Source of the DNA: JAYEPK01 sp048569615
GTDB lineage: Archaea; Thermoplasmatota; Penumbrarchaeia; Penumbrarchaeales; Penumbrarchaeaceae
Length of the DNA: 64,000 nt
NCBI GenBank assembly: GCA_048569615.1
Contig: JBLIRK010000009.1
Span: forward strand, 1 to 64,000
Reading direction: 5' to 3'
Part shown: positions 8,005 to 17,596 of the stretch, in pieces
Layout: every line of letters starts with the position of its first letter
How positions within the stretch are numbered: the stretch's first letter is position 1
Program-made: the position numbers and the translations under genes
The notes under the pieces: generated by a model
Told to the model about the DNA's origin: nothing
The model's input: only the letters and a program-made list of their open reading frames with translations
Databases searched by the model: none

Positions 8005-8253
8005 ATGGAAATTGCAAAAGTGCCAAGAAAATCGCCGTTTTCCCCCTTCCTCAGCCTTGAAAGGCTGGCTCTGGCACCTAAGCTCTGGTGTGGAAAGGTC
8101 CAAGGACTGTGCGATGGCACTGCCTGCGCAACATGCCACCTGTTTCCGAACAGGAAGAACACGGATTTCGAGGTTGACAGGGGCTCGCTGCTCTCATCAC
8201 CATCCTTGATCGACCACGGCACGGTGGGTCTCACAAAGGAAGATGAGGATTAG
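8005..8253 (+). CDS. small four-cysteine protein, function unknown
   Basis: An 82-residue soluble protein that I do not recognise. Its notable feature is a Cys cluster LWCGKVQGLCDGTACATCHLF with spacing C-x6-C-x4-C-x2-C, which could bind a metal or act in redox. I choose the ATG at 8005 because GGGAG lies 9 bases before it; an open frame continues 10 codons upstream. A TATA box (TTTTTATATT, about 7951-7960) lies upstream. It sits between ahcY and the NMD3 gene on the same strand, with its own promoter. The coding call rests on the promoter, SD and composition. Confidence 0.5.
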   Translation: MEIAKVPRKSPFSPFLSLERLALAPKLWCGKVQGLCDGTACATCHLFPNRKNTDFEVDRGSLLSSPSLIDHGTVGLTKEDED

Positions 8254-8355
8254 ATACTTGTTTTATCGACCTCACTTCACCGAAAGCGATATCAGATTGA
8301 TCGAACTGATCCGCTTATACTGACCTTATTTATTTCAGAACCCCTTTATCCATGA

Positions 8356-9372
8356 ATGCTCTGTCTCAAATGCGGCCAAAGGGAGCAGTTTGCCGATAAT
8401 CTCTGCGAGGAATGCCTTACGGCCTCTATCAAACCCGTATCGCTTCCCCCGGTTCTTCAGACCAATTTCTGTCGTGTCTGCCACCGGGTTCAGAGAGGGA
8501 AATCTTGGCATGATCCCGAGAGCGATCTCCCCGAGGCAGCAGTCCGATTGGCCGAATCCAGCGTCGAGATAGAGAGGGATGTCACCAATACGAGAGTGGA
8601 GTTCTCGGTTGATACGGAAGACAACAACCGATTCATTCTTTCCGGTAGAGCCTCCTCGGTTTACAAAGGAGTGATAATCAACCAGAAACTCACATGTGAG
8701 GTTAGGCTTCATCCCCAGGCCTGCCCCTGGTGCTCGAGGCAGCAGGGGAGCTACTATGAGGCCATCCTGCAGATCAGAGGTCTGGACGGCCTCTCGGAGG
8801 AACAGGTTTACGATCTGGTGAGCAAGATCAGGGACGATACATACCTGGCTTCCCTCAAAGATCCCAATATCTTCGTGACAAAGGAGGAGAAGGTCAGGGG
8901 GGGTTACGATTTCTACATCGGAGAGAACTCCTATGCCAGGCAAATATCGCAGAAACTTCACGATGCCTACGGCGGGGAGATCAAGGTCTCGAGCTCACTT
9001 TTCGGCAGAAAGGACGGGAGGGACCTTCTCCGGTATACATACCTTGTCAGGCTCCCGGGATTCCTTGCCGGCGACTACCTCGCAGGTGAGAAAGGGCCCT
9101 ATAAGGTCCTGAGGGTCCATAAAAGGGTCAACGTCCTTGAACTGGGAACAGGAAGAGAGACAACCATCAGCCTTCAGGAGGCCATGGCAATGAGGCCCTT
9201 GAAACAAATGGATGTGGAAGTTGAACTCGTTGTGGTTATGGATTCCAAAAATGAGGTTCAGGTTCTCCATCCCTCGACCATGAGACCCATAGACCTGGTC
9301 AAGGTGAGGGAAGTGGATGTGAAGGATACCGTCAGGGGTGCCGTCATCGACAATGATATCTATCTGGTCTAG
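8356..9372 (+). CDS. nmd3: NMD3-family ribosome-associated protein
   Basis: A 338-residue archaeal homologue of NMD3, which in eukaryotes is the export adaptor of the 60S subunit; the archaeal protein is thought to act in large-subunit maturation or translation. The N-terminal zinc-binding cysteines are evident: CLKCG, CEEC, CRVCHR and CPWCSR. The middle and C-terminal parts carry the family's strands, including RYTYLVRLPGFLAGDYL. The gene has a TTATTTA box about 28 bases upstream and no SD, suggesting a leaderless transcript. Its stop overlaps by 4 bases that of the convergent pilin-like gene. Confidence 0.85.
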   Translation: MLCLKCGQREQFADNLCEECLTASIKPVSLPPVLQTNFCRVCHRVQRGKSWHDPESDLPEAAVRLAESSVEIERDVTNTRVEFSVDTEDNNRFILSGRASSVYKGVIINQKLTCEVRLHPQACPWCSRQQGSYYEAILQIRGLDGLSEEQVYDLVSKIRDDTYLASLKDPNIFVTKEEKVRGGYDFYIGENSYARQISQKLHDAYGGEIKVSSSLFGRKDGRDLLRYTYLVRLPGFLAGDYLAGEKGPYKVLRVHKRVNVLELGTGRETTISLQEAMAMRPLKQMDVEVELVVVMDSKNEVQVLHPSTMRPIDLVKVREVDVKDTVRGAVIDNDIYLV

Positions 9373-10214
9373 GTCATTGAGACCCTGAAGAATGAGGACC
9401 TGACCACCAGGTCATCCACGCCGGATATGGTCAGCACCATGTCCCCTCCCGCGTCCTCGACCAGTGTGTAATCAACGCCCTTGGTCATGGTCTCCTGGGC
9501 CATCATGTCATCCACTGCCGTTTCCCATACTTCGAAATATGCGGTATCCATTGTGATCCTGACATCGGTTCCCGCCGATATCTCGTAGGTGGATGACTCC
9601 TCCGTGAGAAGGGTGGTGGTGATCATGTAGCTGCCTGTTCCCGTGTAGCTCACGGTGTCACCTTCCAGATTGATGAGGAGAACGTAAACCCTTATGTCCC
9701 CGGTGCCGGAATCGCGATCGACTATCAGGTTCGGCGGTCCCTTTAGGACCGATGATATTCCCTGCTCCCTGATTATCGCACCTCCCTCAAGAGTTATCTT
9801 CTGGTCATCCACGTAGAGATTGTTGGAATCGTAGTCTATGGTTCCCCTGGTCTGCCCGTAGGTGAAACCATCTGAATCCCTGACGGTCATCAAACCGTCC
9901 TCCTCCTCGAGGGAGATGGAACCCGTCATGCGACCGAAACCGAAGAGTGGGCCTCCCTGCGATCCCAGGGTCATCTTTGTGGTGATGGCGGTACCCGGAG
10001 AGCCTCCCACGGAAAGCGTATCGAATCCGGATTTGAGATCCATGAAAGAGTTCATCACCTCGTCCAGGGTTTGGACCTCGATATCCTTGCCCCATGCAGG
10101 GAGGTATGTGGCAAAGACCATTCCAAGGAAGGATACCACTATGGCCATTATCATTATCATCGATACAACATTGGTCACACCCTGGTTGTCAATCCTGCCC
10201 AAGAACCTTTTCAT
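9369..10214 (-). CDS. pilin-like surface protein, last gene of giant-protein operon
   Basis: A 281-residue protein with a basic leader (MKRFLGRIDNQG), one hydrophobic N-terminal helix (VTNVVSMIMIMAIVVSFLGMVF) and a long beta-rich extracellular part. Paired with the upstream gene, it shares the pattern I-x-x-[KR]-M-T-L-G-x-x-G-x-P, a block around YDSNNLYVDDQ, and GGAIIREQG. This resembles haloarchaeal pilin-like families of the DUF7289 kind, an assignment made from memory of the pattern. It overlaps the previous gene by 4 bases, so the two are translationally coupled. It may be a pilus subunit or a membrane-anchored partner of the giant proteins. Confidence 0.7.
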   Translation of the reverse strand: MKRFLGRIDNQGVTNVVSMIMIMAIVVSFLGMVFATYLPAWGKDIEVQTLDEVMNSFMDLKSGFDTLSVGGSPGTAITTKMTLGSQGGPLFGFGRMTGSISLEEEDGLMTVRDSDGFTYGQTRGTIDYDSNNLYVDDQKITLEGGAIIREQGISSVLKGPPNLIVDRDSGTGDIRVYVLLINLEGDTVSYTGTGSYMITTTLLTEESSTYEISAGTDVRITMDTAYFEVWETAVDDMMAQETMTKGVDYTLVEDAGGDMVLTISGVDDLVVRSSFFRVSMT

Positions 10215-11074
10215 ATTGTCACCTCCATCTCGCCAAACCTGGATGCCATCTGTGTTATCATTGTCAGGTCCACCTCGAGCTTATCGTTCGGGTCCGTCCA
10301 ATCCGCGGGCGGATCTACAGTGAAATCCGAACCTTCGGAGAATCCCTTCTCAGTCAGAAAACCCCGGAAATAGTCGTACCAGGCCTGCTCTCCGATCCCG
10401 TTGACCCTGATGGAAAGCACATCCCCGGCGATCAGGTCCTCCTGAACGGAGGACCTCCCGGCCATCCTTATGGTCAGGGGCATGGATTCTATCCCTGATA
10501 TCTTCCAGTATTCTCCGGTAAGGCCGAAGAGATTGAGCTCCATGGAATATCCACTGGGTGTCGGCGATATGCTTATGTCCGGATAGGAGGACATCACATA
10601 GGATCCGTACTGCTCCAATATCACCCCTCCGGCCGTGAAATAGTAGGTCTGATCGTGGAAGTAGTAATTGTTGGATTCGTATGTGATGGCGCCGCTCAGT
10701 GAATCGAGGACCATCTCCGACCCCCCGCTTTCCAAGACCAGCTCCATATAGAAATGATTGGGATTGGAGTTCTGGGTCAAGGTTCCCGAGGACCTTGCCA
10801 CGGTGAGATAAGGATTGCCGTTGGTCCCCAGGGTCATTCTGTTGATTATCAGTGTATCGGTGTCCCCCGCAACAAGCAGGGAGTTCATGGATGCCCTGAT
10901 CCTAAGCAGGGATTCCTGGACGTCGGCTAGATGGGTCATGTCATCCTCCTTCCCCACGATCTCGCCGTAATCCAGAAGATAGCTCGAGCCGACGGAGAGC
11001 GCGATGGAAAGGATGAGTACTGAGGTCACCATGACGGCGTCGCCCCTGTTATCCATCGACCCTATCTTCCTCAT
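10211..11074 (-). CDS. pilin-like surface protein, paralogue
   Basis: A 287-residue paralogue of the following gene. The leader MRKIGSMDNRG precedes a hydrophobic helix (DAVMVTSVLILSIALSVGSSYLL); R-G-D-A matches the archaeal prepilin peptidase consensus better than its neighbours do. Shared blocks include INRMTLGTNGNPYL, YESNNYYFHDQ and GGVILEQYG. It begins 2 bases after the stop of the 2,171-residue giant gene and overlaps the next gene by 4 bases, so all four genes are one operon. Confidence 0.7.
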   Translation of the reverse strand: MRKIGSMDNRGDAVMVTSVLILSIALSVGSSYLLDYGEIVGKEDDMTHLADVQESLLRIRASMNSLLVAGDTDTLIINRMTLGTNGNPYLTVARSSGTLTQNSNPNHFYMELVLESGGSEMVLDSLSGAITYESNNYYFHDQTYYFTAGGVILEQYGSYVMSSYPDISISPTPSGYSMELNLFGLTGEYWKISGIESMPLTIRMAGRSSVQEDLIAGDVLSIRVNGIGEQAWYDYFRGFLTEKGFSEGSDFTVDPPADWTDPNDKLEVDLTMITQMASRFGEMEVTI

Positions 11075-11076
11075 TC

Positions 11077-14000
11077 CTACCTACCCCCGGAACATTTCCC
11101 GGAAAGCCTTGCAAAAGGCATGAGGATCAAGCTCCCCAGCAGTAGAAAAAGAGCTAGGAGGCCAAATACTTTGCCATCGGCCATTCCCAGGCGTGCTGCC
11201 GCAGCCCAATCTTCAGATGCTTGAGGGCCGTCCGCCTGCTCCTGGACATACTCCTTCTCCCCGAGATCTCCCTCGATACCGATCTCCATCCCGCCAAGCG
11301 TTCCGATGTTCCCGGTGGATCTTGTTCCCTCCAGGGAATCTCCCCAGACTACTACATCGTCCAGGTACATACCCATGAAGGTATTCGGATCGCGGTAGTG
11401 GATCCCGTCGATATTCGTTACAACTCTGAACCGGAGGATGATTACATACCCGGTATACCCGTCGAGGTCAACCGTCATTCTGGTGATGGAGGACCCGGGT
11501 ACCCAGTTCATCGCGTCGCCAAGTCCCGTGAACGACTTGCCGTCACCATCGACACCGTCGGATGCATCGGATTCCGTCCCGCTTACGCCCCAGGCGGCCC
11601 TTACACCGAAATTGAGCGGAGCCCAGGTGAGGCCGTTGTTCCTGGAGATCTCCACTCGGAAGCCGTCGGGAGGCCTTCCTGCCTCGGTCTGGAAGTTGAA
11701 CCGGGTATAGAACTCGAGCTGAACATTCCTGGCATTTGTCAGGTCGATGGGCCTTGTGTAGAGCGAATTGTCTATCCCGTCATGGAAATCGAATCCGTCC
11801 CATCCTCCGCAGAACCATGAAAAACTGCCGCTGTGTGTGGTTCCGGCAGCGGTTGATCCCGACTGGAGCCGCCAGGTATCGGTATCCTGGGCGTTCACCA
11901 TTGCCGAGTCCGACCTTGACTGAACGATCTTGACGTCATCAAGCCACCACCCATCCCCGGTCCCTCCTCCGTACTGGATATAATAGAACATAACCTTCAC
12001 TCGGTCCCTGTAAATAAGCGGCACATAATCCAGGAGGTCGAACTGGGCGAAATCCCAGTCGAAGGTCCCTTCCCCGCTTATACCGTTGTAGCCGTATGTG
12101 ATGTCCCCGCCGAAGGAATCCTTCCTCTCGTAACCCGGAAACAACGAGCCGGTGTAGAAACCTTCCAGAGGTGTCATGTACCTCCAATCCCAATCATCCG
12201 TGGCATTACCATTCTCATCAGAATCCACCAAAGGATCCCTCCATCCGACCAATACATAGCCGCCGTTGGCCCCGTCCACCATGTTGTATCTGTGGAAAAA
12301 GGAGAGGATGGCCTCGTCCGATCCCGAAAGATCGAACTCAGGAGTGACTGCCCATTTGTTGTAGTTTGCGGGAGCTCCCTGCCTGGTCGGCTCCGAGCCC
12401 CTGGTCTGGTCCTGTGGTTTGGCGAGCAGCTGCCCCAGCTCCTTGAATATATCCGCCAGCTCGTCTGCTGTTGGCGCATAGAAATATTGTGCATCCGACG
12501 TGTCCGCTATCCTCCAGAGGTTGTATTCCAAGGTGCCGGATTCCAAACACACGGGGTCCGAACAGTAAGCGTTCGAATAATCAAGTATATGGTCTCCCAT
12601 GCCCGGGACCGGCCATACACCTATCTCCGGTTTGTATGGAGGGTCATGATGTTCAAGACCCAAACCTACAGTGTATATAGGAATATCAGAATACAACAGA
12701 CCGTACCTGTTGTGGTCCATGGATCCCTGGTACATGGCGTTCATCCAGTAGGTTGAAGTTGCAGGATTGGCCCAGTCTATGGTATACTTGCCCTTATGGA
12801 CATCATAGTACTTCTCCCCGCCCCACATGGACCCCCATGGAGCCCAGTAAGTGCTCCCCCCCTCAACCTTGTTGTCCACTGTTGTGAGGCTCAGGGCCGA
12901 TCCGTCCGAGGCCTGAATATCCATTCCGTCCGACAGAACCACGACAACGGGATTCAACTGGGGATAGTAGATGGACCAGTAATCGATATCCTTGTAGGCC
13001 TCTCCGATGGCATCCCAGAGTATTGTGGTCCCGGAAGGATTGTCCATTCCTGTGATCTCGTTCCTGATCTTCTGTCTTCCTGACACTCCGCTGAAATCAT
13101 CGCCGAGTCTTACGGGATCCCTCCTTATCGTTGTGGTAATGCCTCCCTCCGAGGTTCCTCTATCCGTGGGTCCCGAATATCTCCTCTCATTGTTGCCCTT
13201 GAAATCCCAGATGGAAACGACGACCGAATCGTCCGAGAGCTGCTCCAGCAGTACCAATGCCGCATCCTTTGCTTCCTCAAGCCAGGTCTTCCCGGAGCCT
13301 GAGGTCCTCGACACCATCGATGCGGAATCATCGATGACGAAGCTGATTATGACATCGGCCTTGCCTTCTTCACCCTTGCCGGATTCCTCGAGCCAGAATG
13401 AATAGGGAGAACTCCTGTACTCGTCCTCGGTGATCCGGACCCCGTAGCTCATATCATCGTCCCAGTCCTTCATGACGTAGGTCTGGGGATCCTGGTCCGC
13501 AGGGTCGTAGTAATCCAGCGGGTTCTCTCCGTTTATCAGGGCGACCGTGGAATCATGGTCCCAGTTGCCCGTTCCGGTCTCCATGTCGTCCCAGAAGAAA
13601 TATACCCTTATGTTTCTCACCGGAATGTTGTTGGACATGTCGAAAACCTCGTCGGTGTCATCGTAGCGGTCTATCCAAATGGTGATCGTTCTGTCACCGG
13701 CATATAGCGGCTCCCATATTCCTTCCAGGGTGACCTGCTCCCCTGCGTTTAGGAATATGTACTGGCTCTTAAAGAGAGTACTGCCATCTAAAAAGCGGAC
13801 CGTGCCGCCTCCGGCGTCACCTCCAAGATTCGCCACCTCGATCTTCACTATGTATGAATTGCCAAGAGCGGGATGGTCGCTGCTGATATCTATGAGAAGG
13901 TCCCTTGAAACGAGCTCGGCATCGTCCTCCGGAGTATCGAACCAGCGCAATCCCTGGAAAAGCACCTCGTTCAGAGGCAGTTCCACAGTAGGACCCGTAT

Positions 14001-17000
14001 GGAGGAGATCGGCAATGTTCCAGCTGTGAAATATGGTCCTGAAATAATTCCCTATTACCGTATCCTCCTTTGAGAGCTGGGTCGATATGGTCCGTGGCAG
14101 CGGGCTGAGTATCGAATAGGAGTAAAACGCGGTCCTGACGTTGGTCCTTGCCACCAGAGATGGTGTGAATGGGGTAAAGGTGAAATCCGCGCCGTTCTCC
14201 AGATCGACCCTGGACATCTCCATCCCGAAGAAGGCATCCGAGAAGAGGTCGCCGGACCTTGATCCGTAAAGGGATCTGCCTGTAAGGATGGACGGATTTG
14301 CAGGGACAGCCCCTAGATAATCCCGCAGGAATTCCCTGGTGGTTATGATAATGGATCCTTCAGTGATCGTATCATCATTGACATAAAGGTCGTACTGGAT
14401 CCATTTGCCGACGAACATCATATTCTCCTTGTGCTCCTCTCCAAGGAAGGTCGCCTCATCGTAGAGTCCATTCAGGTACTGGAGGATGCTAATGATGTCG
14501 TTGTTCGTGAAGGTCTCCCTGAGAAGGGCGGGAATGCTCCCTGAATCCCCCGTGACCCATATTACCGAATTGAACCTCTTGAGATCGACTATATTGGGGC
14601 CGTTGCCGATGATCCAGGATCCTTCAAGGTAGTTCTCGGTCGTAATAACCTCGTAATCGTAATCCAGTGTTATCACCGACTGCTCGATGATATCCGAGGG
14701 CTCCCCGTCGGGATAATCTATGACAAGACCGCTTCCCTGAGCTGCGGCCTGGTCTGCCTCCCTCCAATTGTCCAGGGAGCCGTCGTCATCGACTATCAGT
14801 ATGTTGTTCTCTGCAACAAGTGATGATATTGTGGATGTGGAGTATGAGATATCGTTGTTCTCCTCATTTATCTCATTGACCAGATGGAACGGGTCCACCA
14901 TCACCCTGAATGTGTAAAGTCCCGCTCCCAGTGCAAGCCATAGTTTATACTCCGTGGTCTCTCCTCCCCCCCCGTCAAGGCTTGAGACATCCAGGGGATT
15001 GGGGTCGGTGGTTTTTCCGGGAACCGTCCTCTGCTCAGGGGGTCTGGGATCCGGTATGTTCGCAGTCACGGGTATTTCCACACCGCTTGGTCCGGTGACG
15101 TAGAAGATCACGGTGGTAGATTCCTCATCCGGTCCGTTGTTCCTGACGGATATCTGGATCTCGATCGTGTCGAGGTACTTCGGTACATTATCTTCTCCTA
15201 TCGGGAGCCTCTCCCATGTCCCATCATCCTCCTTCGATAGAAGGAACATGTCCATCCTCGTCACGGCCAGGTCCCTGCCGACCTGTATCTCCCAATCGAA
15301 CCATTGGAGGATGTTCGCCATAAGATCGATCTTTTCATTGAGGTATCTGATCTGAGATATGTCCCATCCCATGGTAACAGCGCGATACTGTGCTTCCTGC
15401 ACACCGGACGGGAAGGACCATGACTTGATCAGATTCACCCTTGGTCCTCCGCCGCCGATCTCGTCCCAGGTTGTCATCACTCCCTTTGGCACATCGAAAT
15501 AGGCGCTCCCCGCTTTATCAACGATGATGCTTCTGGGAGTGAACATCGTCATGTTTCCATTCCCCGCCTCCTGTTCGTGGAGCAGAACCTCGTAATTCGT
15601 GTAGCCCTCTTTTGGCTGAGTGATCCCATCTTCACCCGTGTCCACTCCCACGAGCTTCTGGCCCGGACCTACCGGTAGGTCCAATCCGAAGGCTATCCTT
15701 GATATTCCCAGATAATTATATGCGAACCAATGGGCATCGGTGTATTCCAGCGTTCCACCCCATCCGGTTCCTGGCTGGTCCGCATCCCCCGCATTGAAGA
15801 AGCCGGCCAGACCCCCTAAAGGATCGGAGCCTATCAGAAAGAAGTAGCCGTTGGCATCAAGAAAATGCATGATCTCCTGTATGTTCCCTCCGTAATCCGA
15901 AGGGAGCACCTGGGGGGTGTTGGTCATTGCATCGCTCCTGTCACCCGTCACCCAGATGACAACGTCGTAGTTCTCCATTGCGGGGAAAGGGGTCTCTGGC
16001 TTGTCATATGAAAAGGCAGGAGCGTCCCTCATACCGGCAATATCCTCGACCTTCTGGGCCGTAAAGGAGGTGTCCACGGCGATGCCGGCACCGGTCAAGG
16101 ACTCCCTCACAAGTGATGTCATATCGAGGCCGGCTGTCTCCTTGTCGTCATCGACCAGAAGCACTCTCGGGAGTACCTGTATTGATGCAAGCCTCCTGTT
16201 GTCCTGAGGCTCATCACCATCGTAGATCGACAGCCCTTCATCCTTGGCGAAACCATCATAGGGATCCACGCTGGCATAGATGAACTGGAGTCCCCCTGGA
16301 ACCTCTACCCTCGCTTCCAGTTCGAAATATAGGAACAGGTAAGCTCCTGGTAGCAGTTCGATATCCGTCACCGTGCAGGTCGGGAAGGATAGATCATCGT
16401 ACATCGCAGTGGAAGTATTTCCCATCCTCCAATTTCCCTCCTCTCCGGGATAGTCCATTATCCAGTCGATGTAATTGAATTCCCCGATCTTCCGATGTAC
16501 CGGTTGGTAGAGTGATACTACCAGATTCACACCGTGGTCCGACTGCAATACCTCGGACCCGCTGTTCTGGACCACGACGGTGACGGTTATGACCTCTCCG
16601 CTCTTTGGAACCTCATTGGAGAAATAGATGTCGTAAATACCAGGATCGGGACCCGGAATTATCGTAGGTATTATCTCCTTGTCAACGATGAACTTTCTTG
16701 TTACAACATTATTCCTGTAATCCTGCTCCCCCGGGCCGAAGGGGATGATCTTGACGCTCATTTGATGGAGACCAAGGGTTCTGGATGTACCTATCGGTAT
16801 GTCCCATGTGAAAATAAATAGCATGTAATCCCCGGTATCCATCTCTCCCCATTCGGGATCGGTCTGTTGAATGATGGTATCGGAGGCCCCATCATAATGG
16901 ATCATGGAAACGGAAGCAAATGTCAGGTCGTCCGCCGGATCGTAGAGCAATAGGTTGTTAACAATGTTCCCCACCCCCGACGAGAAATACGGATCGGTCA

Positions 17001-17592
17001 TCGGGGCGCCGAAATTGTGCACCCGGACCTGGATGAGATATTCGCCGACCTCGTATATCGAGGTCCTCGGCGTCCCGTCGGTATCCTGTATCACGACCTG
17101 TGTCACTGCCAGGTCGATCATGCCCGACTTGGAGACTCCCTTAGTCATTTCGTTCCTCAGGACCACGATGTTTGAACCGTCGGACCTCATGCTTGTTATG
17201 AGTAAAGTGAAATCCTGGGGGAGCAGTGAAATGTCCAGGATCATGATTTCTCCCGGGCCCCATTCGTCATCCGTCCTTCCCTGACCGGGGTCCAGATAAG
17301 CATGCTCCTCCAGCCTGCCACCCGAAGTGTCAAGGAAAATGACCTTCGTCTGACTTCCGGAAAGGGTGTCTCCGCCCCTGTGAAGTATATCTAGCTGGTC
17401 ACCCTCTATCGTTGCCCATAGGTCCACGTTCAGGCTTTCCTCCACATCTCCCATCTGGGAGGTCCAAAGGGCCAGGCCGCCCACCATTATCACGGAGACC
17501 GCCATCAGAAGGACAGTCCCCACCGATTCGGTGACGCCCCTGATGGATTCTCTCCTCCTGCGGCCGAATACCCTGCTCGACGGTCTCTTCAG
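11077..17592 (-). CDS. giant pilin-like surface protein A with nested VWA domain
   Basis: About 2,171 residues. In order: basic leader; N-terminal helix SVGTVLLMAVSVIMVGGLALW; CARDB/Ig-like domains; a VDDD-starting Rossmann-like module (about 475-715); CARDB; a second such module (about 930-1225); CARDB; a jelly-roll domain opening FFWDDMETGTGNWDHDS that is interrupted by a VWA domain (about 1415-1720; DDSAS, SGTTILWDAIG, LSDGMD) and resumes at NKWAVTPEFDLSG; a second jelly-roll; and a C-terminal membrane helix. No in-frame ATG, GTG or TTG allows the basic leader conserved in the paralogue. A CTG at 17592 has AAAGGAGAG upstream, the same SD and spacing as thiB. The first GTG (17523) would start inside the helix leader. 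The protein is probably extracellular and anchored at both ends, with a metal-dependent adhesion domain. Confidence 0.85.
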   Translation of the reverse strand: MKRPSSRVFGRRRRESIRGVTESVGTVLLMAVSVIMVGGLALWTSQMGDVEESLNVDLWATIEGDQLDILHRGGDTLSGSQTKVIFLDTSGGRLEEHAYLDPGQGRTDDEWGPGEIMILDISLLPQDFTLLITSMRSDGSNIVVLRNEMTKGVSKSGMIDLAVTQVVIQDTDGTPRTSIYEVGEYLIQVRVHNFGAPMTDPYFSSGVGNIVNNLLLYDPADDLTFASVSMIHYDGASDTIIQQTDPEWGEMDTGDYMLFIFTWDIPIGTSRTLGLHQMSVKIIPFGPGEQDYRNNVVTRKFIVDKEIIPTIIPGPDPGIYDIYFSNEVPKSGEVITVTVVVQNSGSEVLQSDHGVNLVVSLYQPVHRKIGEFNYIDWIMDYPGEEGNWRMGNTSTAMYDDLSFPTCTVTDIELLPGAYLFLYFELEARVEVPGGLQFIYASVDPYDGFAKDEGLSIYDGDEPQDNRRLASIQVLPRVLLVDDDKETAGLDMTSLVRESLTGAGIAVDTSFTAQKVEDIAGMRDAPAFSYDKPETPFPAMENYDVVIWVTGDRSDAMTNTPQVLPSDYGGNIQEIMHFLDANGYFFLIGSDPLGGLAGFFNAGDADQPGTGWGGTLEYTDAHWFAYNYLGISRIAFGLDLPVGPGQKLVGVDTGEDGITQPKEGYTNYEVLLHEQEAGNGNMTMFTPRSIIVDKAGSAYFDVPKGVMTTWDEIGGGGPRVNLIKSWSFPSGVQEAQYRAVTMGWDISQIRYLNEKIDLMANILQWFDWEIQVGRDLAVTRMDMFLLSKEDDGTWERLPIGEDNVPKYLDTIEIQISVRNNGPDEESTTVIFYVTGPSGVEIPVTANIPDPRPPEQRTVPGKTTDPNPLDVSSLDGGGGETTEYKLWLALGAGLYTFRVMVDPFHLVNEINEENNDISYSTSTISSLVAENNILIVDDDGSLDNWREADQAAAQGSGLVIDYPDGEPSDIIEQSVITLDYDYEVITTENYLEGSWIIGNGPNIVDLKRFNSVIWVTGDSGSIPALLRETFTNNDIISILQYLNGLYDEATFLGEEHKENMMFVGKWIQYDLYVNDDTITEGSIIITTREFLRDYLGAVPANPSILTGRSLYGSRSGDLFSDAFFGMEMSRVDLENGADFTFTPFTPSLVARTNVRTAFYSYSILSPLPRTISTQLSKEDTVIGNYFRTIFHSWNIADLLHTGPTVELPLNEVLFQGLRWFDTPEDDAELVSRDLLIDISSDHPALGNSYIVKIEVANLGGDAGGGTVRFLDGSTLFKSQYIFLNAGEQVTLEGIWEPLYAGDRTITIWIDRYDDTDEVFDMSNNIPVRNIRVYFFWDDMETGTGNWDHDSTVALINGENPLDYYDPADQDPQTYVMKDWDDDMSYGVRITEDEYRSSPYSFWLEESGKGEEGKADVIISFVIDDSASMVSRTSGSGKTWLEEAKDAALVLLEQLSDDSVVVSIWDFKGNNERRYSGPTDRGTSEGGITTTIRRDPVRLGDDFSGVSGRQKIRNEITGMDNPSGTTILWDAIGEAYKDIDYWSIYYPQLNPVVVVLSDGMDIQASDGSALSLTTVDNKVEGGSTYWAPWGSMWGGEKYYDVHKGKYTIDWANPATSTYWMNAMYQGSMDHNRYGLLYSDIPIYTVGLGLEHHDPPYKPEIGVWPVPGMGDHILDYSNAYCSDPVCLESGTLEYNLWRIADTSDAQYFYAPTADELADIFKELGQLLAKPQDQTRGSEPTRQGAPANYNKWAVTPEFDLSGSDEAILSFFHRYNMVDGANGGYVLVGWRDPLVDSDENGNATDDWDWRYMTPLEGFYTGSLFPGYERKDSFGGDITYGYNGISGEGTFDWDFAQFDLLDYVPLIYRDRVKVMFYYIQYGGGTGDGWWLDDVKIVQSRSDSAMVNAQDTDTWRLQSGSTAAGTTHSGSFSWFCGGWDGFDFHDGIDNSLYTRPIDLTNARNVQLEFYTRFNFQTEAGRPPDGFRVEISRNNGLTWAPLNFGVRAAWGVSGTESDASDGVDGDGKSFTGLGDAMNWVPGSSITRMTVDLDGYTGYVIILRFRVVTNIDGIHYRDPNTFMGMYLDDVVVWGDSLEGTRSTGNIGTLGGMEIGIEGDLGEKEYVQEQADGPQASEDWAAAARLGMADGKVFGLLALFLLLGSLILMPFARLSGKCSGGR

Positions 17593-17596
17593 GGTA

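Noticed and set aside
17523..17525. GTG as the start of giant protein A
   Set aside because: It would remove the basic leader conserved in the paralogue and has no SD at proper spacing; CTG at 17592 fits better, though it is non-canonical.
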